Assembly: GCF_900091555.1 (NCBI RefSeq)
Contig: NZ_FMCX01000001.1
Location: forward strand, 372,001 to 436,000
Length of the DNA stretch: 64,000 nt
Reading direction: 5' to 3'
Source: Micromonospora mirobrigensis
GTDB taxonomy: Bacteria > Actinomycetota > Actinomycetes > Mycobacteriales > Micromonosporaceae
Below the pieces are notes generated by a model. That model was not told the origin of the DNA, ran no database searches, and worked only from the letters and a program-made list of their open reading frames with translations. A program made the position numbers and the translations under genes. Of this stretch, positions 1-8,290 are shown in pieces. The stretch's first letter is position 1. Each line of letters starts with the position of its first letter.

Positions 1-320
1 CAGTTGAGGCCGTTGTTCCACAGCCCGATCTTCGCGGCCTGGCCCGGCGGGATCGGCCGGACCGGGTACGACGTGTAGTCACCGGGCAGGTCGTAGACGT
101 TGAGGGCGACGAAGTGCGGCGAGTCGAGCTCGGACTGGGGCAGCCCACAGCCGCCGTACGGGGCGCCGAGGCCGTCGAAGTGGGTGGCGTTGCCGGTGAC
201 CGGGGCGGGCGGGTCGCCGGGGACCAGCGCCTGGGCCGGAAGCTGGCCGGTGAGCAGGAGGGCCACGGCGGCGGCGGCGAGCGCCGCGACGAGGCCGGCG
301 CGCTTGCGCGGGGAGGTCAT
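1..320 (-). CDS. Secreted expansin-like (barwin-type) protein, C-terminus beyond window edge
   Basis: The frame stays open from an ATG at 318-320 to the window edge, giving 106 N-terminal residues. The start follows a GAAAGG ribosome site. Residues 1-32 form a signal peptide (basic TSPRKR, then an Ala/Leu-rich core ending PAQA). The mature part begins with GNATHFDGLGAPYGGCG and continues into PHFVALNVYDLPGDY, resembling the first strands of bacterial expansin-like or double-psi beta-barrel cell-wall-loosening proteins. If so, it would act outside the cell on polysaccharide without hydrolysis. The family call is from memory of the motif and the rest of the protein is not visible. Confidence 0.6.
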   Translation of the reverse strand, partial: MTSPRKRAGLVAALAAAAVALLLTGQLPAQALVPGDPPAPVTGNATHFDGLGAPYGGCGLPQSELDSPHFVALNVYDLPGDYTSYPVRPIPPGQAAKIGLWNNGLN

Positions 321-519
321 GGGGTGCCTTTCGGGCAGGGTCGACCGAGTCGACTGGTCATGGGTGCCCATCCATGCCCGGCAGTGCCCGCCCGCACATG
401 CCATCACCGGAGTCGATCGCTGTCAAACCCGGTCCCACCGCTGTCCGGCCGAGCCCGGATCCACCGCCGCCGAAGGGGTTTCGGACCGGAAGGCCCTGTG
501 CCGAACGCCACCACCTGGC

Positions 520-525
520 TACATT
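520..525 (+). promoter_or_regulatory. Probable -10 element (TACATT) of a leaderless promoter
   Basis: TACATT ends 5 nt before the ATG at 531, and no Shine-Dalgarno sequence lies between. Actinobacterial leaderless genes typically have TANNNT 6-7 nt before the start codon, so this spacing is slightly short; the GTG at 534 is an alternative start. Confidence 0.4.
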
Positions 526-530
526 GAGGT

Positions 531-1616
531 ATGGTGCCCGCCCACGGGGGCCGGGCGGCGGAACCGGTCTACCGCCCCATCCTCCCCGGACGTCGGGGCG
601 AACTGGAGGCGCTCGGTCACCTCGACCGGGCCGCCGCCGCGCTGCTCGCCCCGATCGTCGAACTGTCGACCGTGGACACGTCCGTTGTGGATGCTCTGCG
701 CCGGCTGCCCGAGGGGCTGCTCCCGGCGGTCGACGTGGACCTGCTGCCGGAGGTCGCCGCCGGGGCGGTTGCCGGTTGGGGCGTACCCGTGGTGCCGGTG
801 ATCGGCCCCGACTGCGGCGACCGGGCGCTGTCGGCCCACGGCGTGGCCGCCCGGGCGTACGCCCGGCGGGCGGTGGTCCGGCTGCGTACCGAGCAGGTCC
901 GGGCCGGCCCGGACGCCACCACGACGGCCGTGGAACGGATCTGGCGGCGCACCGGCCTGGTGCCGGAGCAGTGCGACCTGCTGGTCGACGCGGGCGACGT
1001 GTGCTGTGCGGCGGACGTCCGGCAGGCCGAGCCCCGGGTCCGTCGACTGCTGGACTGGGCCCGCCGGCATGCCTGGCGCTCGGTGACCGTGGCGGCGGGC
1101 GGGATGCCGCCGACGCTGTCCCGGCTGCCCACCGACGAGCCGGTCCGGCTGCCCCGCTGGGACTGGCTGCTCTGGCAGCGCCTGTCCGAGCTGGGCGTCG
1201 GGTACGGCGACTACGGGGTGGGCAGCGCGGTGCCGGGGGCCGAGCCGTCGGGTGACCGGCTGCCCACGGTGCCGTACACCGGCGACGGGGAGTGGTGGGT
1301 CCACCGGTGGGCGCGGCGCGGCGGGCGCGGCGACGAGCGCTTCGCCGACCTGTGCCGGGAGCTGGTGTCGGCGTCGTACTGGCCGACCACCGGAGCCGCC
1401 TTCTCCTGGGGCGACCACGAGCTGCTGCGCCGGGCCCGCCGGGGAGCCGGCGCCGGCTCCCCGGCGAACTGGACGGCGTGGAGCACCTCGCACCACCTGG
1501 CGTACGTGCTGGGTGCGCTGGCGGACCCGGAGGCCGACGAGAGCCCCGGGCCGTGGCGGACGGGCCGCGACGCCGACCGGGGGCGGGCCGCCCGGCGGAT
1601 CACTCCTTCTCGGTGA
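531..1616 (+). CDS. Beta-family protein (T4 beta-protein-like)
   Basis: 361 residues, no signal peptide. The N-terminus (YRPILPGRRGELEALGHL, then LAPIVEL) and the C-terminal region with FSWGDHELLRRAR followed by WSTSHHLAYV match the pattern I know for the 'beta family protein' domain (PF14350): a PxLxGKxGE-AL start, and a SWGD motif followed by a W-x-HH motif. The biochemical role of this family is not established; members occur in phages and in bacterial accessory regions. The last 17 nt overlap tail to tail with the leftward gene ending at 1600. The start is the first in-frame ATG after a probable -10 element. Confidence 0.65.
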   Translation: MVPAHGGRAAEPVYRPILPGRRGELEALGHLDRAAAALLAPIVELSTVDTSVVDALRRLPEGLLPAVDVDLLPEVAAGAVAGWGVPVVPVIGPDCGDRALSAHGVAARAYARRAVVRLRTEQVRAGPDATTTAVERIWRRTGLVPEQCDLLVDAGDVCCAADVRQAEPRVRRLLDWARRHAWRSVTVAAGGMPPTLSRLPTDEPVRLPRWDWLLWQRLSELGVGYGDYGVGSAVPGAEPSGDRLPTVPYTGDGEWWVHRWARRGGRGDERFADLCRELVSASYWPTTGAAFSWGDHELLRRARRGAGAGSPANWTAWSTSHHLAYVLGALADPEADESPGPWRTGRDADRGRAARRITPSR

Positions 1617-1881
1617 ACCCGAACTGGACGACGCCCTCGTCGTCCACCTCGGCGTCGACCGAGGTGTCGCCGAGCAGTTCGGCCGCGTCGGAGTCGAGGA
1701 AGATGCGGGCGCCCTGGTTGTCGACCACCTGGTCGCCCTGCACCGGCTCGGGCACCAGCTCGATGGTGAGCGAACCGGCCTCGGTGTCGGCGGCGATGCG
1801 CAGCCCACCGGACTGGGCGACGTCCTGCTGCGCGGCGAGGTCGCGGATCACGAGCACGGCGTTGTCGGTCATGGTGAGCAT
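1600..1881 (-). CDS. HesB/IscA-like fold protein lacking cysteines
   Basis: 93 residues. The pattern AAQQDVAQSGGLRIAAD, LVPEPVQGDQVVD, GARIFLDSDAAELLGDTSVD follows the HesB/IscA iron-sulfur carrier fold (A-type carrier), including the strand-turn before the usual cysteine site. There is no cysteine in the whole protein, so it cannot bind an Fe-S cluster by the canonical three-Cys scheme. Actinobacteria commonly carry such Cys-less members, often labelled adhesins. The start at 1881 follows GAGGAG with 8 nt spacing; an internal ATG three codons later is the alternative. It is encoded convergently with the beta-family gene and overlaps it by 17 nt. Confidence 0.7.
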   Translation of the reverse strand: MLTMTDNAVLVIRDLAAQQDVAQSGGLRIAADTEAGSLTIELVPEPVQGDQVVDNQGARIFLDSDAAELLGDTSVDAEVDDEGVVQFGFTEKE

Positions 1882-1970
1882 GCGCGGAACTCCTCGTCGG
1901 TTGCGGTCAGCGGCCGTACGACCTGGTCGGACGGCTCGGCATTCCTACCCCGGGTTGTCGTTTTTATCCA

Positions 1971-1976
1971 TATGCT
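1971..1976 (+). promoter_or_regulatory. Probable -10 element (TATGCT) of a leaderless promoter for the aquaporin
   Basis: TATGCT is followed by six bases and then the ATG at 1983. A TTGTCG at 1955-1960 could serve as a weak -35, but its spacing of about 10 bp is short. No ribosome binding site precedes the start. Confidence 0.45.
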
Positions 1977-1982
1977 CGGCCC

Positions 1983-2708
1983 ATGGACGCAGCCCGTCGC
2001 TATGCCGCCGAGTTCCTCGGCACCCTGCTGCTGGTCTTCTTCGGCGTCGGCAGCGCCGTCTTCGCCCGGGCGGAGGGCGGGGTGGTGGTGGTCGCCCTGG
2101 CGTTCGGCTTCACCATGCTGGCGCTGGTCTACACGATCGGCCCGCTCTCCGGCAGCCACATCAATCCCGCGGTGACCCTCGGGGTGCTGCTCTCGCGGAA
2201 GATCTCGCCGATCGGCGCGGTCGCGTACTGGATCGCCCAGTTCGCCGGGGCCACCGTGGCCAGCTTCCTGATCTGGGCGCTGACCCGATGGGGTGACGTG
2301 GTCGACCAGACCGGGGCGTTGGGCAGCAACGGCTACGGCCGGCACATCAATGGCGGCGGCGCGGCCGTGCTGGAGACGATCCTGACGTTCCTGTTCGTCC
2401 TGGTGGTGCTGGTGGTGACCAGTCGGGCGGAACGCGCCGGCGTCGCCGGCCTGGCGATCGGGCTGGCGCTGGCCGCCGCGCACCTGGTGGCCATCACCCT
2501 GGACGGCACCTCGGTCAACCCGGCCCGGTCGTTCGGCCCGGCGGTGTTCGAGGGCGGGACCGCGCTGCGCCAGCTCTGGGTGTTCATCGTCTTCCCGCTG
2601 CTCGGCGGGGCGCTCGCCGCTCTGGTGGCGCCCCTGTTCACCAGCGCGAACACGCACTACCGGGCGGAACCGGAGGAGCCGCCCGGGCGGACACCGCAGA
2701 CCATCTGA
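1983..2708 (+). CDS. Aquaporin (MIP family, AqpZ-like water channel)
   Basis: 241 residues with six hydrophobic helices. Both NPA boxes are present: SHINPAVT about residue 60 and TSVNPARS about residue 180. The ar/R filter looks water-specific when read against E. coli AqpZ: Phe in ALAFGFT, His in AAHLVAI, Thr and Arg in GTSVNPAR. Glycerol channels would show smaller residues at the Phe and His positions. It acts in the cytoplasmic membrane in osmotic water flow. It stands alone between two divergent or unrelated genes. The ATG has no Shine-Dalgarno sequence but sits 6 nt after a TANNNT hexamer. Confidence 0.9.
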   Translation: MDAARRYAAEFLGTLLLVFFGVGSAVFARAEGGVVVVALAFGFTMLALVYTIGPLSGSHINPAVTLGVLLSRKISPIGAVAYWIAQFAGATVASFLIWALTRWGDVVDQTGALGSNGYGRHINGGGAAVLETILTFLFVLVVLVVTSRAERAGVAGLAIGLALAAAHLVAITLDGTSVNPARSFGPAVFEGGTALRQLWVFIVFPLLGGALAALVAPLFTSANTHYRAEPEEPPGRTPQTI

Positions 2709-2775
2709 GCCGCTCGGTAAGAAAGTTCCATCGCGGAGGGTTCACCGGCGGAAATCTCCGTGCGACCATCGACGC

Positions 2776-4356
2776 ATGCATCGTCGTCACTACGGGCGGG
2801 GGTTGGCGCTGACCGCGCTGCTGCTCGCCACGGCCACCACCGGCGTACCCGCCACCGCCGACTCCCCCAGCCCCGCGCAGACGCGGTTGCACGCCACCAT
2901 CGACACGGTCCTCGCCGACCCCCGGCTCGACGGGGCGCAGGCCGGCGTGGTGGTGGTCGACACCAGCACCGGGCAGACCCTCTACGACCGCAACGGTGAC
3001 CGGCGGCTGGTGCCCGCCTCCAACACCAAGCTGCTCACCTCCACCGCCGCCCTGGCCCTGCTCGGCCCCGGGCACCGGTTCACCACCGACGTGCGCAGCA
3101 CCGGCAGCCGGCGGGCCGGCCTGGTCGCCGGCGACCTCTACCTGCGCGGCGGCGGCGACCCCACGATGCTCGCCGCCGACTACGACGCGCTGGCCGCCCA
3201 GGTCGCCGCGGACGGCGTACGGGTGGTCACCGGCAACCTGGTCGCCGACGACACCCGCTACGACGACAGCCGACTCGGACCGGACTGGACCTGGGACGAC
3301 GAGTCGTACTACTACGCGGCGCAGGTCTCCGCGCTGACCGTGGCGCCGGACACCGACTACGACGCCGGCACCGTGATCGTGCACGCCGCCCCGGGCGGCG
3401 CCGTCGGCGACCGGCCGGCCGTGACGATGACCCCGCCCAACGGCTACCTGAGGATCGACAACCGGGCCCGGACCGTGGCCGGGGGCGGCACCGACCTCAC
3501 CATCGAGCGGCGGCACGGCACCAACACCATCGTGGTGACCGGCCAGATCGCCGCCGGTGACGACCCGGTCGACGAGTGGATGACGGTCTGGGAGCCCACC
3601 GGGTACGCCGCCGACGTCTTCCGGGCGGCGCTGCGCCGGCACGGCGTGAGGGTGCTCGGGTCGACCGTCCTCGGCCGGGCCACCCCCGCCGAAGCCACCC
3701 CGGTCGCCCGACACGACTCGATGACCCTCGCCGAGCTGATGACGCCGTTCCTCAAGCTCTCCAACAACGGCCACGCCGAGGTGCTCACCAAGGAGATCGG
3801 ACGGATCATCTCCGGCGCCGGTAGCTGGTCGACCGGTCTCGCCGCGATCAGCGAGTACGTCGCCGACGCCGGGATGGACACCGGCACCCTGCGCCAGCGC
3901 GACGGCTCCGGCCTGTCCCGACGCAACCTGATCCCCCCGGCGGAGTTCGTCGACCTGCTCGCCGCGGTCCGCACCGAGCCCTGGTTCCCCACCTGGTACG
4001 CGGCCCTGCCCGTCGCCGGCAACGCCGAACGGTTCGTCGGCGGCACGCTGCGCAGCCGGATGCGGGGAACCGTGGCGGCGGACAACGTGCACGCGAAGAC
4101 CGGCAGCCTGACCGGCGCGTCCAGCCTCTCCGGCTACGCCACCGACGCCGACGGGCACGTGCTGGCCTTCTCGATCGTGCTGAACAGCTATCTGGCCTCG
4201 TCGGTCAAGGGGCTGGAGGACCAGATCGCGATCGCGCTGGCGTCGTACTCGGAGCGGAGCGGGACCACGGCGCGGGTGGCGCCGGCGGCGGTGCCCGACG
4301 CGCCGCGGGTGCCGGAGGGCCTGGAGTGCTCCTGGGTGAAGCCGATCGCCTGCTGA
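2776..4356 (+). CDS. dacB: D-alanyl-D-alanine carboxypeptidase/endopeptidase (PBP4, peptidase S13)
   Basis: 526 residues with an N-terminal signal peptide (ending near PATAD). The three penicillin-binding motifs are intact: SNTK at 82-85 (nucleophile Ser82, Lys85), SNN at 329-331, and KTG starting at Lys441. The long insertion between the first two motifs is typical of the S13/PBP4 family. The enzyme removes the terminal D-Ala of peptidoglycan stem peptides or cuts D-Ala-meso-DAP cross-links outside the membrane. It is monocistronic, with a strong hairpin just after the stop. The start lacks a clear ribosome site; the GACCAT hexamer 6 nt upstream may be a degenerate leaderless -10. Confidence 0.92.
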   Translation: MHRRHYGRGLALTALLLATATTGVPATADSPSPAQTRLHATIDTVLADPRLDGAQAGVVVVDTSTGQTLYDRNGDRRLVPASNTKLLTSTAALALLGPGHRFTTDVRSTGSRRAGLVAGDLYLRGGGDPTMLAADYDALAAQVAADGVRVVTGNLVADDTRYDDSRLGPDWTWDDESYYYAAQVSALTVAPDTDYDAGTVIVHAAPGGAVGDRPAVTMTPPNGYLRIDNRARTVAGGGTDLTIERRHGTNTIVVTGQIAAGDDPVDEWMTVWEPTGYAADVFRAALRRHGVRVLGSTVLGRATPAEATPVARHDSMTLAELMTPFLKLSNNGHAEVLTKEIGRIISGAGSWSTGLAAISEYVADAGMDTGTLRQRDGSGLSRRNLIPPAEFVDLLAAVRTEPWFPTWYAALPVAGNAERFVGGTLRSRMRGTVAADNVHAKTGSLTGASSLSGYATDADGHVLAFSIVLNSYLASSVKGLEDQIAIALASYSERSGTTARVAPAAVPDAPRVPEGLECSWVKPIAC

Positions 4357-4361
4357 GAGCT

Positions 4362-4400
4362 CCCGCCGGTGCCCCGTCGGCGGGACGGGGCACCGGCGGG
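4362..4400. terminator. Perfect 17-bp hairpin between convergent genes
   Basis: Arms 4362-4378 and 4384-4400 pair perfectly around a 5-nt loop, between the dacB stop and the stop of the leftward gene at 4407. There is no T-tract, as usual in actinomycetes. It probably serves both strands. Confidence 0.75.
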
Positions 4401-4406
4401 CCGGCG

Positions 4407-4724
4407 TCAGGCCACCGGCCGGGTGGGGCGGGGCGCCGCCACCACCGCGCCCGGGTCGCCCCGCTCGACCAGCGCGTCGATCTCCGCCGGGCGCAGCCCG
4501 CGCAGCGTCAGCACCCGCCGCCCCCACCGGTGCAGCCGGCAGGGGAACGGGTGGGCGTCGTTGCGGCAGATCGTGCCCCCGGACCAGCGCCGTGGCGCGT
4601 GCACCACCACCGCCCGGACGGCGAACTGGACGTCCTCGACGGTCACGTGCGGCGGCAACGGGATCTCCCGGAGCACCTCGTGACCGGCGGTCGATGCAAC
4701 GGGTCGGACGGCACTGCTGGTCAT
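4407..4724 (-). CDS. Small C-x8-C protein, paralog 1 of a three-member family
   Basis: 105 residues, no signal peptide or membrane segment. The core reads AVRAVVVHAPRRW, then CRND, then PCRLHRWGRRVL, giving C-x8-C followed by RLxRWGR, then an acidic helix (LRPAEIDALVERGDPG) and a short Pro/Arg tail. The same core recurs at 13159-13617 and 45442-45666. I do not know an assigned function. The two conserved cysteines and the Arg/Trp-rich stretch would suit a small metal- or nucleic-acid-binding unit, which is inference only. It is convergent with dacB across a hairpin terminator. The ATG at 4724 is the first in frame. Confidence 0.7.
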   Translation of the reverse strand: MTSSAVRPVASTAGHEVLREIPLPPHVTVEDVQFAVRAVVVHAPRRWSGGTICRNDAHPFPCRLHRWGRRVLTLRGLRPAEIDALVERGDPGAVVAAPRPTRPVA

Positions 4725-4821
4725 CGGAACGAGCCTCCACAGGGGATCGTCGGGATGTCGACAGCAGAAAGTTACGGCCCGCTCGACGCGCCGCGACGGA
4801 CAAACTGTCCCGGCGGTCCGC

Positions 4822-5805
4822 TCAACCCCCGCACCTCGGGCACACCGGCCGGGTGCGGGTGCGGAAGCTCACCGCCGCCACGCCCAGTCCCCACCCCCAC
4901 ACCCAGTACGCCGGCTCGGCCACCCAGAAGAACGCCAGTGGAAAGCGGCCGTCGCCCGGGTCGAAGGTGCCGGTTGCGGTCTCTACGGCCAGGTCGACCA
5001 GGCCCACGCCGAAGTAGCCGACCAGCCCCACGGCGAAGACCGTCGCCGGGACCAGCAGCAGTGCCGGTGGGATCCGGCGGCCGGCCAGCAGCGGCACCCA
5101 GCCCGGCCAGATCCGGCCCCACCGGTGCACCAGCGCCAGCGGCAGCAGCACCCCGGCCAGCAGGAAACCGACCTCGAAGGCCAGCATCGAGGCGCCCTGG
5201 GCCAGCGGCACGCCGTCGAAGCCCACCGCGACCTGGGCGGCCAGCCGCAGCAGGCAGCCGCCGACGGCCGCCCACGCCCCGGCCCGGGCCCAGCCGGGCA
5301 CCCGGGACCGGTCGGACCGGGCCGGCCCGGTCCGACCGCACTCGGGGCAGCCGCCCCGGTACCGGCGGCGATGGTCCAGCACGGCCGCGTGCAGCAGCAG
5401 CCCGCCGGTCAGGCAGCCCAGCCGGCCGAGGAAACCACCCACCGTGAACGCCGGCGTGGGGTGCAGGATCAGCAGCCCGACCAGGTCGAGCAGAAGCAGC
5501 ACGCAGGCGACCACGACCGCGCCGCACACCGCCCACCCTGCCACCGCCAGCGCGGGGCGCCAGCTACGCGCAGCGGCCAGCCCGATGCCGACCAGCCCGG
5601 CGGCGGCGCACAGCCCGACCGACCACCAGCCGGTGAACAACACCAGGTCGGAGCCGAACGGCGGGTGGTGCTGCCCGCCGGTGGCCGCCCACCACAGCCG
5701 CAGCGCGCCGTAGCCGACGGCCCAGGCCAGCACGGCGTAGGGCAGGACCGCGGGCGGCGGGACGGCGGACGGCAGGACAGCGGGGACGGGACGGGTGAGT
5801 CGCAT
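4822..5805 (-). CDS. Polytopic membrane protein with paired Cys motifs, unknown function
   Basis: 327 residues with about eight hydrophobic segments separated by short Arg-rich loops. A cytosolic-looking loop near residue 150 carries CPECG, and the extreme C-terminus ends CPRCGG; the two could together form a rubredoxin-like or zinc-ribbon-like CxxC pair. The central loop also contains DHRRRYR, so part of the protein probably faces the cytoplasm. No family is recognised. It is the first gene of a leftward block that continues to 4407, although the spacings do not force an operon. The start MRLTRPVP is the first ATG of the frame. Confidence 0.65.
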   Translation of the reverse strand: MRLTRPVPAVLPSAVPPPAVLPYAVLAWAVGYGALRLWWAATGGQHHPPFGSDLVLFTGWWSVGLCAAAGLVGIGLAAARSWRPALAVAGWAVCGAVVVACVLLLLDLVGLLILHPTPAFTVGGFLGRLGCLTGGLLLHAAVLDHRRRYRGGCPECGRTGPARSDRSRVPGWARAGAWAAVGGCLLRLAAQVAVGFDGVPLAQGASMLAFEVGFLLAGVLLPLALVHRWGRIWPGWVPLLAGRRIPPALLLVPATVFAVGLVGYFGVGLVDLAVETATGTFDPGDGRFPLAFFWVAEPAYWVWGWGLGVAAVSFRTRTRPVCPRCGG

Positions 5806-5877
5806 GCCGTCCAGCCTCGCGGCGGCCGGCGGCCGGCCCCTCCCGCCGGCGGGGGTGACCGCTCCCCCGGGCGGGGG

Positions 5878-6315
5878 TCAGGCGCGCTCCAGCACCACCA
5901 CCGGGATCTCCCGGTCGGTCTTGGTCTGGTACTCGTCGTACGCCGGCCAGGTCGAGGTCATCGTGGACCACATCCGCGGCTTCTCCTCCGGGCCGGCGGT
6001 GCGCGCCCGGACCGGGAACGTCTCGGCGCCGACCTGCACCTCGGCCTGCGGGTCGGCGAGCAGGTTCAAATACCACGCCGGGTGCTGCGGGGCGCCGCCC
6101 TGCGAGGCGACCACCAGGTAGGCGTCGCCGTCGCGGCCGTAGATCAGGGCCGTGCGGCGCAGCTTGCCGCTGCGCCGGCCCCGGGTGGTCAGCAGCAGGG
6201 TGAAGACGCCCGGCCGCCACTCGTGCCCCTCCGCGCCGCCGGTCTCGACGTACCGCCGGATGTGGTCGGCCACCCAGCCCTCGGGGCTGTCCAGCACCTG
6301 CTCGCTCGACGTCAT
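5878..6315 (-). CDS. Deazaflavin (F420)-dependent nitroreductase-family protein
   Basis: 145 residues matching the Ddn-like split beta-barrel family: GVFTLLLTTRGRRSGKLRRT, LIYGRDGDAYLVVASQGGAP, HPAWYLNLLADP, VQVGAETFPVRAR, and the C-terminal YDEYQTKTDREIPVVVLE. These are the standard blocks, and RRSGKLRRT is the stretch that contacts the F420 phosphate/lactyl tail in the family. Members use reduced F420 to reduce quinones or nitro compounds; the substrate here is unknown. The ATG follows GGGAGG at good spacing. F420 dependence itself supports an actinobacterial host. Confidence 0.88.
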   Translation of the reverse strand: MTSSEQVLDSPEGWVADHIRRYVETGGAEGHEWRPGVFTLLLTTRGRRSGKLRRTALIYGRDGDAYLVVASQGGAPQHPAWYLNLLADPQAEVQVGAETFPVRARTAGPEEKPRMWSTMTSTWPAYDEYQTKTDREIPVVVLERA

Positions 6316-6385
6316 CGTCGCCTCCCGGATCTGGCCTGCTCGTCCGGTTCACGCTACCCGCGACCGACCGGCCACGGGGCGCCGA

Positions 6386-7348
6386 TCAGCGCAGCGCGAC
6401 CGCCTGAAGGCCCACGTTGCCGCAGTCGGTGAAGGATTCCTCGACGGTCCAGCCGATCTGCAGCCGCACGCCCGCGGCGGCCCGGAACCGGACCGTGAAC
6501 TGCGCGGTGTGGCTGGTGTGCGGGTCCTCCAGCCGCAGGCTGGTGGTGGGTCCGCCGCTGGAGAGGCGCAGGTCCAGCCGCCCGCGCGCCATCCACACGC
6601 CGGCGTAGAGCAGCACCGTGCGCTCCGCGCCGTTGCCGGCGACCGCGAGACGGAAGCCGTTGCCGACGCCGCAGGAGTTGGCCCCGGCCATGGTGGAGTC
6701 CACCCGCTGCACCGGGTCGCCGTCGCGCCAGCCGAACCCCTCCGGGTTGGCGTCGTAGCCGCCGCGCTGCCCGGGGCCGCCCTCGTCGACGATCTCCCCC
6801 GAGCCGCCGCGGCGGCGGACGACGTCCACCCCGTCGACCGGTCCCCAGTGCACCCAGTCGGTGCCGCCGACGGCGGTCAGGTCCACCGTCGCCGGCACGT
6901 CGGCCCCGACCACGGTGATCGCCGGGGAGGTGGGGGCGGCCGTCGGGGTGGGCCGCGGCGTGGGGGTCGGTGGCCGGGTGGGTCGCTGGCGCGGGCGCAG
7001 CCCCGGCGACGCGGGGGCCGCGACGCCGATCGTCGGGTTGCCGGGGAAGGCGGCGCCGGGACGCTCCCCGCCGACGCCGGGACCGGCCGGGTCGGTGCCG
7101 GCCGGCTCCGGGACCCGGGCCGCGCCCAGGTAGGAGACCAGGGCGACCAGGCAGCCGAGGACCAGGAACCCGACCAGCAGATGGGTGCCGGACCGGCGGT
7201 GCGGGCCGCGCCCCGGCGTCGCCCCCACGGACCGGTGCGACGCCGGCGACGCGGCCCGGGGCGTCACCGCCGGGCGCCGCCGGCCCCCGGCCACCCGTCG
7301 TACGCCGGACCCGTTGCGCTCCCCCTCGACCACCCGCACCTCCGCCAC
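6386..7348 (-). CDS. Single-pass membrane-anchored protein with extracellular beta-sandwich-like domain
   Basis: 320 residues. Residues 1-55 are Arg-rich and probably cytosolic. One hydrophobic helix follows (HLLVGFLVLGCLVALVSYLG), then a Pro/Thr-rich linker (TPTPRPTPTAAPTSP), then a domain from about residue 140 with VDLTAVGGTDWVHWG, GYDANPEGFGWRDG, and late strands FTVRFRAAAGV and LQIGWTVEES. The DW-HWG motif occurs in secreted actinobacterial modules that I cannot name precisely; carbohydrate or wall binding is possible. Two cysteines (NSCGVG, TDCGNV) may form a disulfide. The likely start is a GTG at 7348; other GTG codons lie close by. Confidence 0.6.
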   Translation of the reverse strand: MAEVRVVEGERNGSGVRRVAGGRRRPAVTPRAASPASHRSVGATPGRGPHRRSGTHLLVGFLVLGCLVALVSYLGAARVPEPAGTDPAGPGVGGERPGAAFPGNPTIGVAAPASPGLRPRQRPTRPPTPTPRPTPTAAPTSPAITVVGADVPATVDLTAVGGTDWVHWGPVDGVDVVRRRGGSGEIVDEGGPGQRGGYDANPEGFGWRDGDPVQRVDSTMAGANSCGVGNGFRLAVAGNGAERTVLLYAGVWMARGRLDLRLSSGGPTTSLRLEDPHTSHTAQFTVRFRAAAGVRLQIGWTVEESFTDCGNVGLQAVALR

Positions 7349-7477
7349 GCCGCCGGCCCGTCCCGCGGTCGCGAGGACGCCTCGAGCCGTCTCACGTTGT
7401 CACCGGATCGCCCGGTTCGCCACAGATCGGGCGGTGGCCGTGTCCTGTTCGTTACCAAGCGGGAACGGTCGTCCTAC

Positions 7478-8239
7478 TCAGGTCCGCAGCACGTTGGCGA
7501 AGATCAGCCAGGCCAGCGCCGACTTCGCGCCCAGGCTGAGCAGGATGTAGGTCACCTCGCCGACCCGGTAGTCGCGCCACCGCCCGACCCGCGCGTACTG
7601 GAGGGCCATGGTGACCGCGAAGCCGGCGAAGAGCACGAACTGCACCACCGTGATCGCGTACACGAAGGTCGGCACCTCGGGCGGCTGGGCGATGTAGATG
7701 GCGATCGCCAGCCACGGCGCCGCCCCGACCAGCGAACCGAACCAGAAGGCGCTCCAGTCGGTCCGGCCCGGCTGCTGCTGCCGCTCCATCAGCAGCCCGA
7801 ACAGGATCATGGCGGTGTTGGCGGTGAAGAGCCCGATCACCGCGGCCAGGTCGCGGATCCCGACGAAGAGCCCGATCAGCACGATCATGATCGACGCGCT
7901 GACCGAGTACTCGATCCACCGGGCGTAGTTGGCCCGGCGGTCCAGTCGCCGCTCGTACCAGCGGCGCACCCCGGGCGCGGCCACCGCGAAGTGGTCGACG
8001 GCGGCCAGCAGCAGGAACACGGCGACCGCCGGTCCGATCGCGATCCGGAACACCGTCTCCGGCAGGGTGCCGTCGCGCAACGTCACCGGGTCGGCGGTCA
8101 GGTAGGACGCGGTGACCGGCAGGGCGAGGTCGTTGCTCGCCGCCCACATGAACAGCCCCTCGGCGGCCAGCAGGAGGCCGACCACCACGTTGAACCAGCG
8201 CAGCCGCCGGTAGCGGTCCGTCGTCTCGGCGTCTCCCAC
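7478..8239 (-). CDS. Heliorhodopsin (HeR), retinal-binding seven-helix photoreceptor
   Basis: 253 residues, the usual heliorhodopsin length, with seven hydrophobic helices. Diagnostic blocks are RWIEYSVSASIM in helix C (Glu110 at the counterion position), NTAMILFGLLME, LQYARVGRWRDY with the GEVTYI lead-in to helix G, and LSLGAKSALAW in helix G with the Schiff-base lysine at Lys239. The N-terminus is short and hydrophilic, as expected for the inverted topology with the N-terminus inside. Heliorhodopsins bind retinal and photocycle slowly; most do not pump ions and are thought to signal or regulate partners. The gene lies 51 nt downstream of a same-strand pentapeptide-repeat gene, so the two may be co-transcribed. 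No retinal or carotenoid synthesis gene is in the window. Confidence 0.9.
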   Translation of the reverse strand: MGDAETTDRYRRLRWFNVVVGLLLAAEGLFMWAASNDLALPVTASYLTADPVTLRDGTLPETVFRIAIGPAVAVFLLLAAVDHFAVAAPGVRRWYERRLDRRANYARWIEYSVSASIMIVLIGLFVGIRDLAAVIGLFTANTAMILFGLLMERQQQPGRTDWSAFWFGSLVGAAPWLAIAIYIAQPPEVPTFVYAITVVQFVLFAGFAVTMALQYARVGRWRDYRVGEVTYILLSLGAKSALAWLIFANVLRT

Positions 8240-8290
8240 CTGCCCGACGTTAGGTCCTGGCCGGCCACCCCGACGGTCGTTCGGGGCGGG

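Noticed and set aside
2638..4803. Long minus-strand frame across dacB
   Set aside because: It is antisense to a gene with three intact catalytic motifs and has only low-complexity Gly/Val/Arg-rich content, typical of shadow frames in high-GC DNA.
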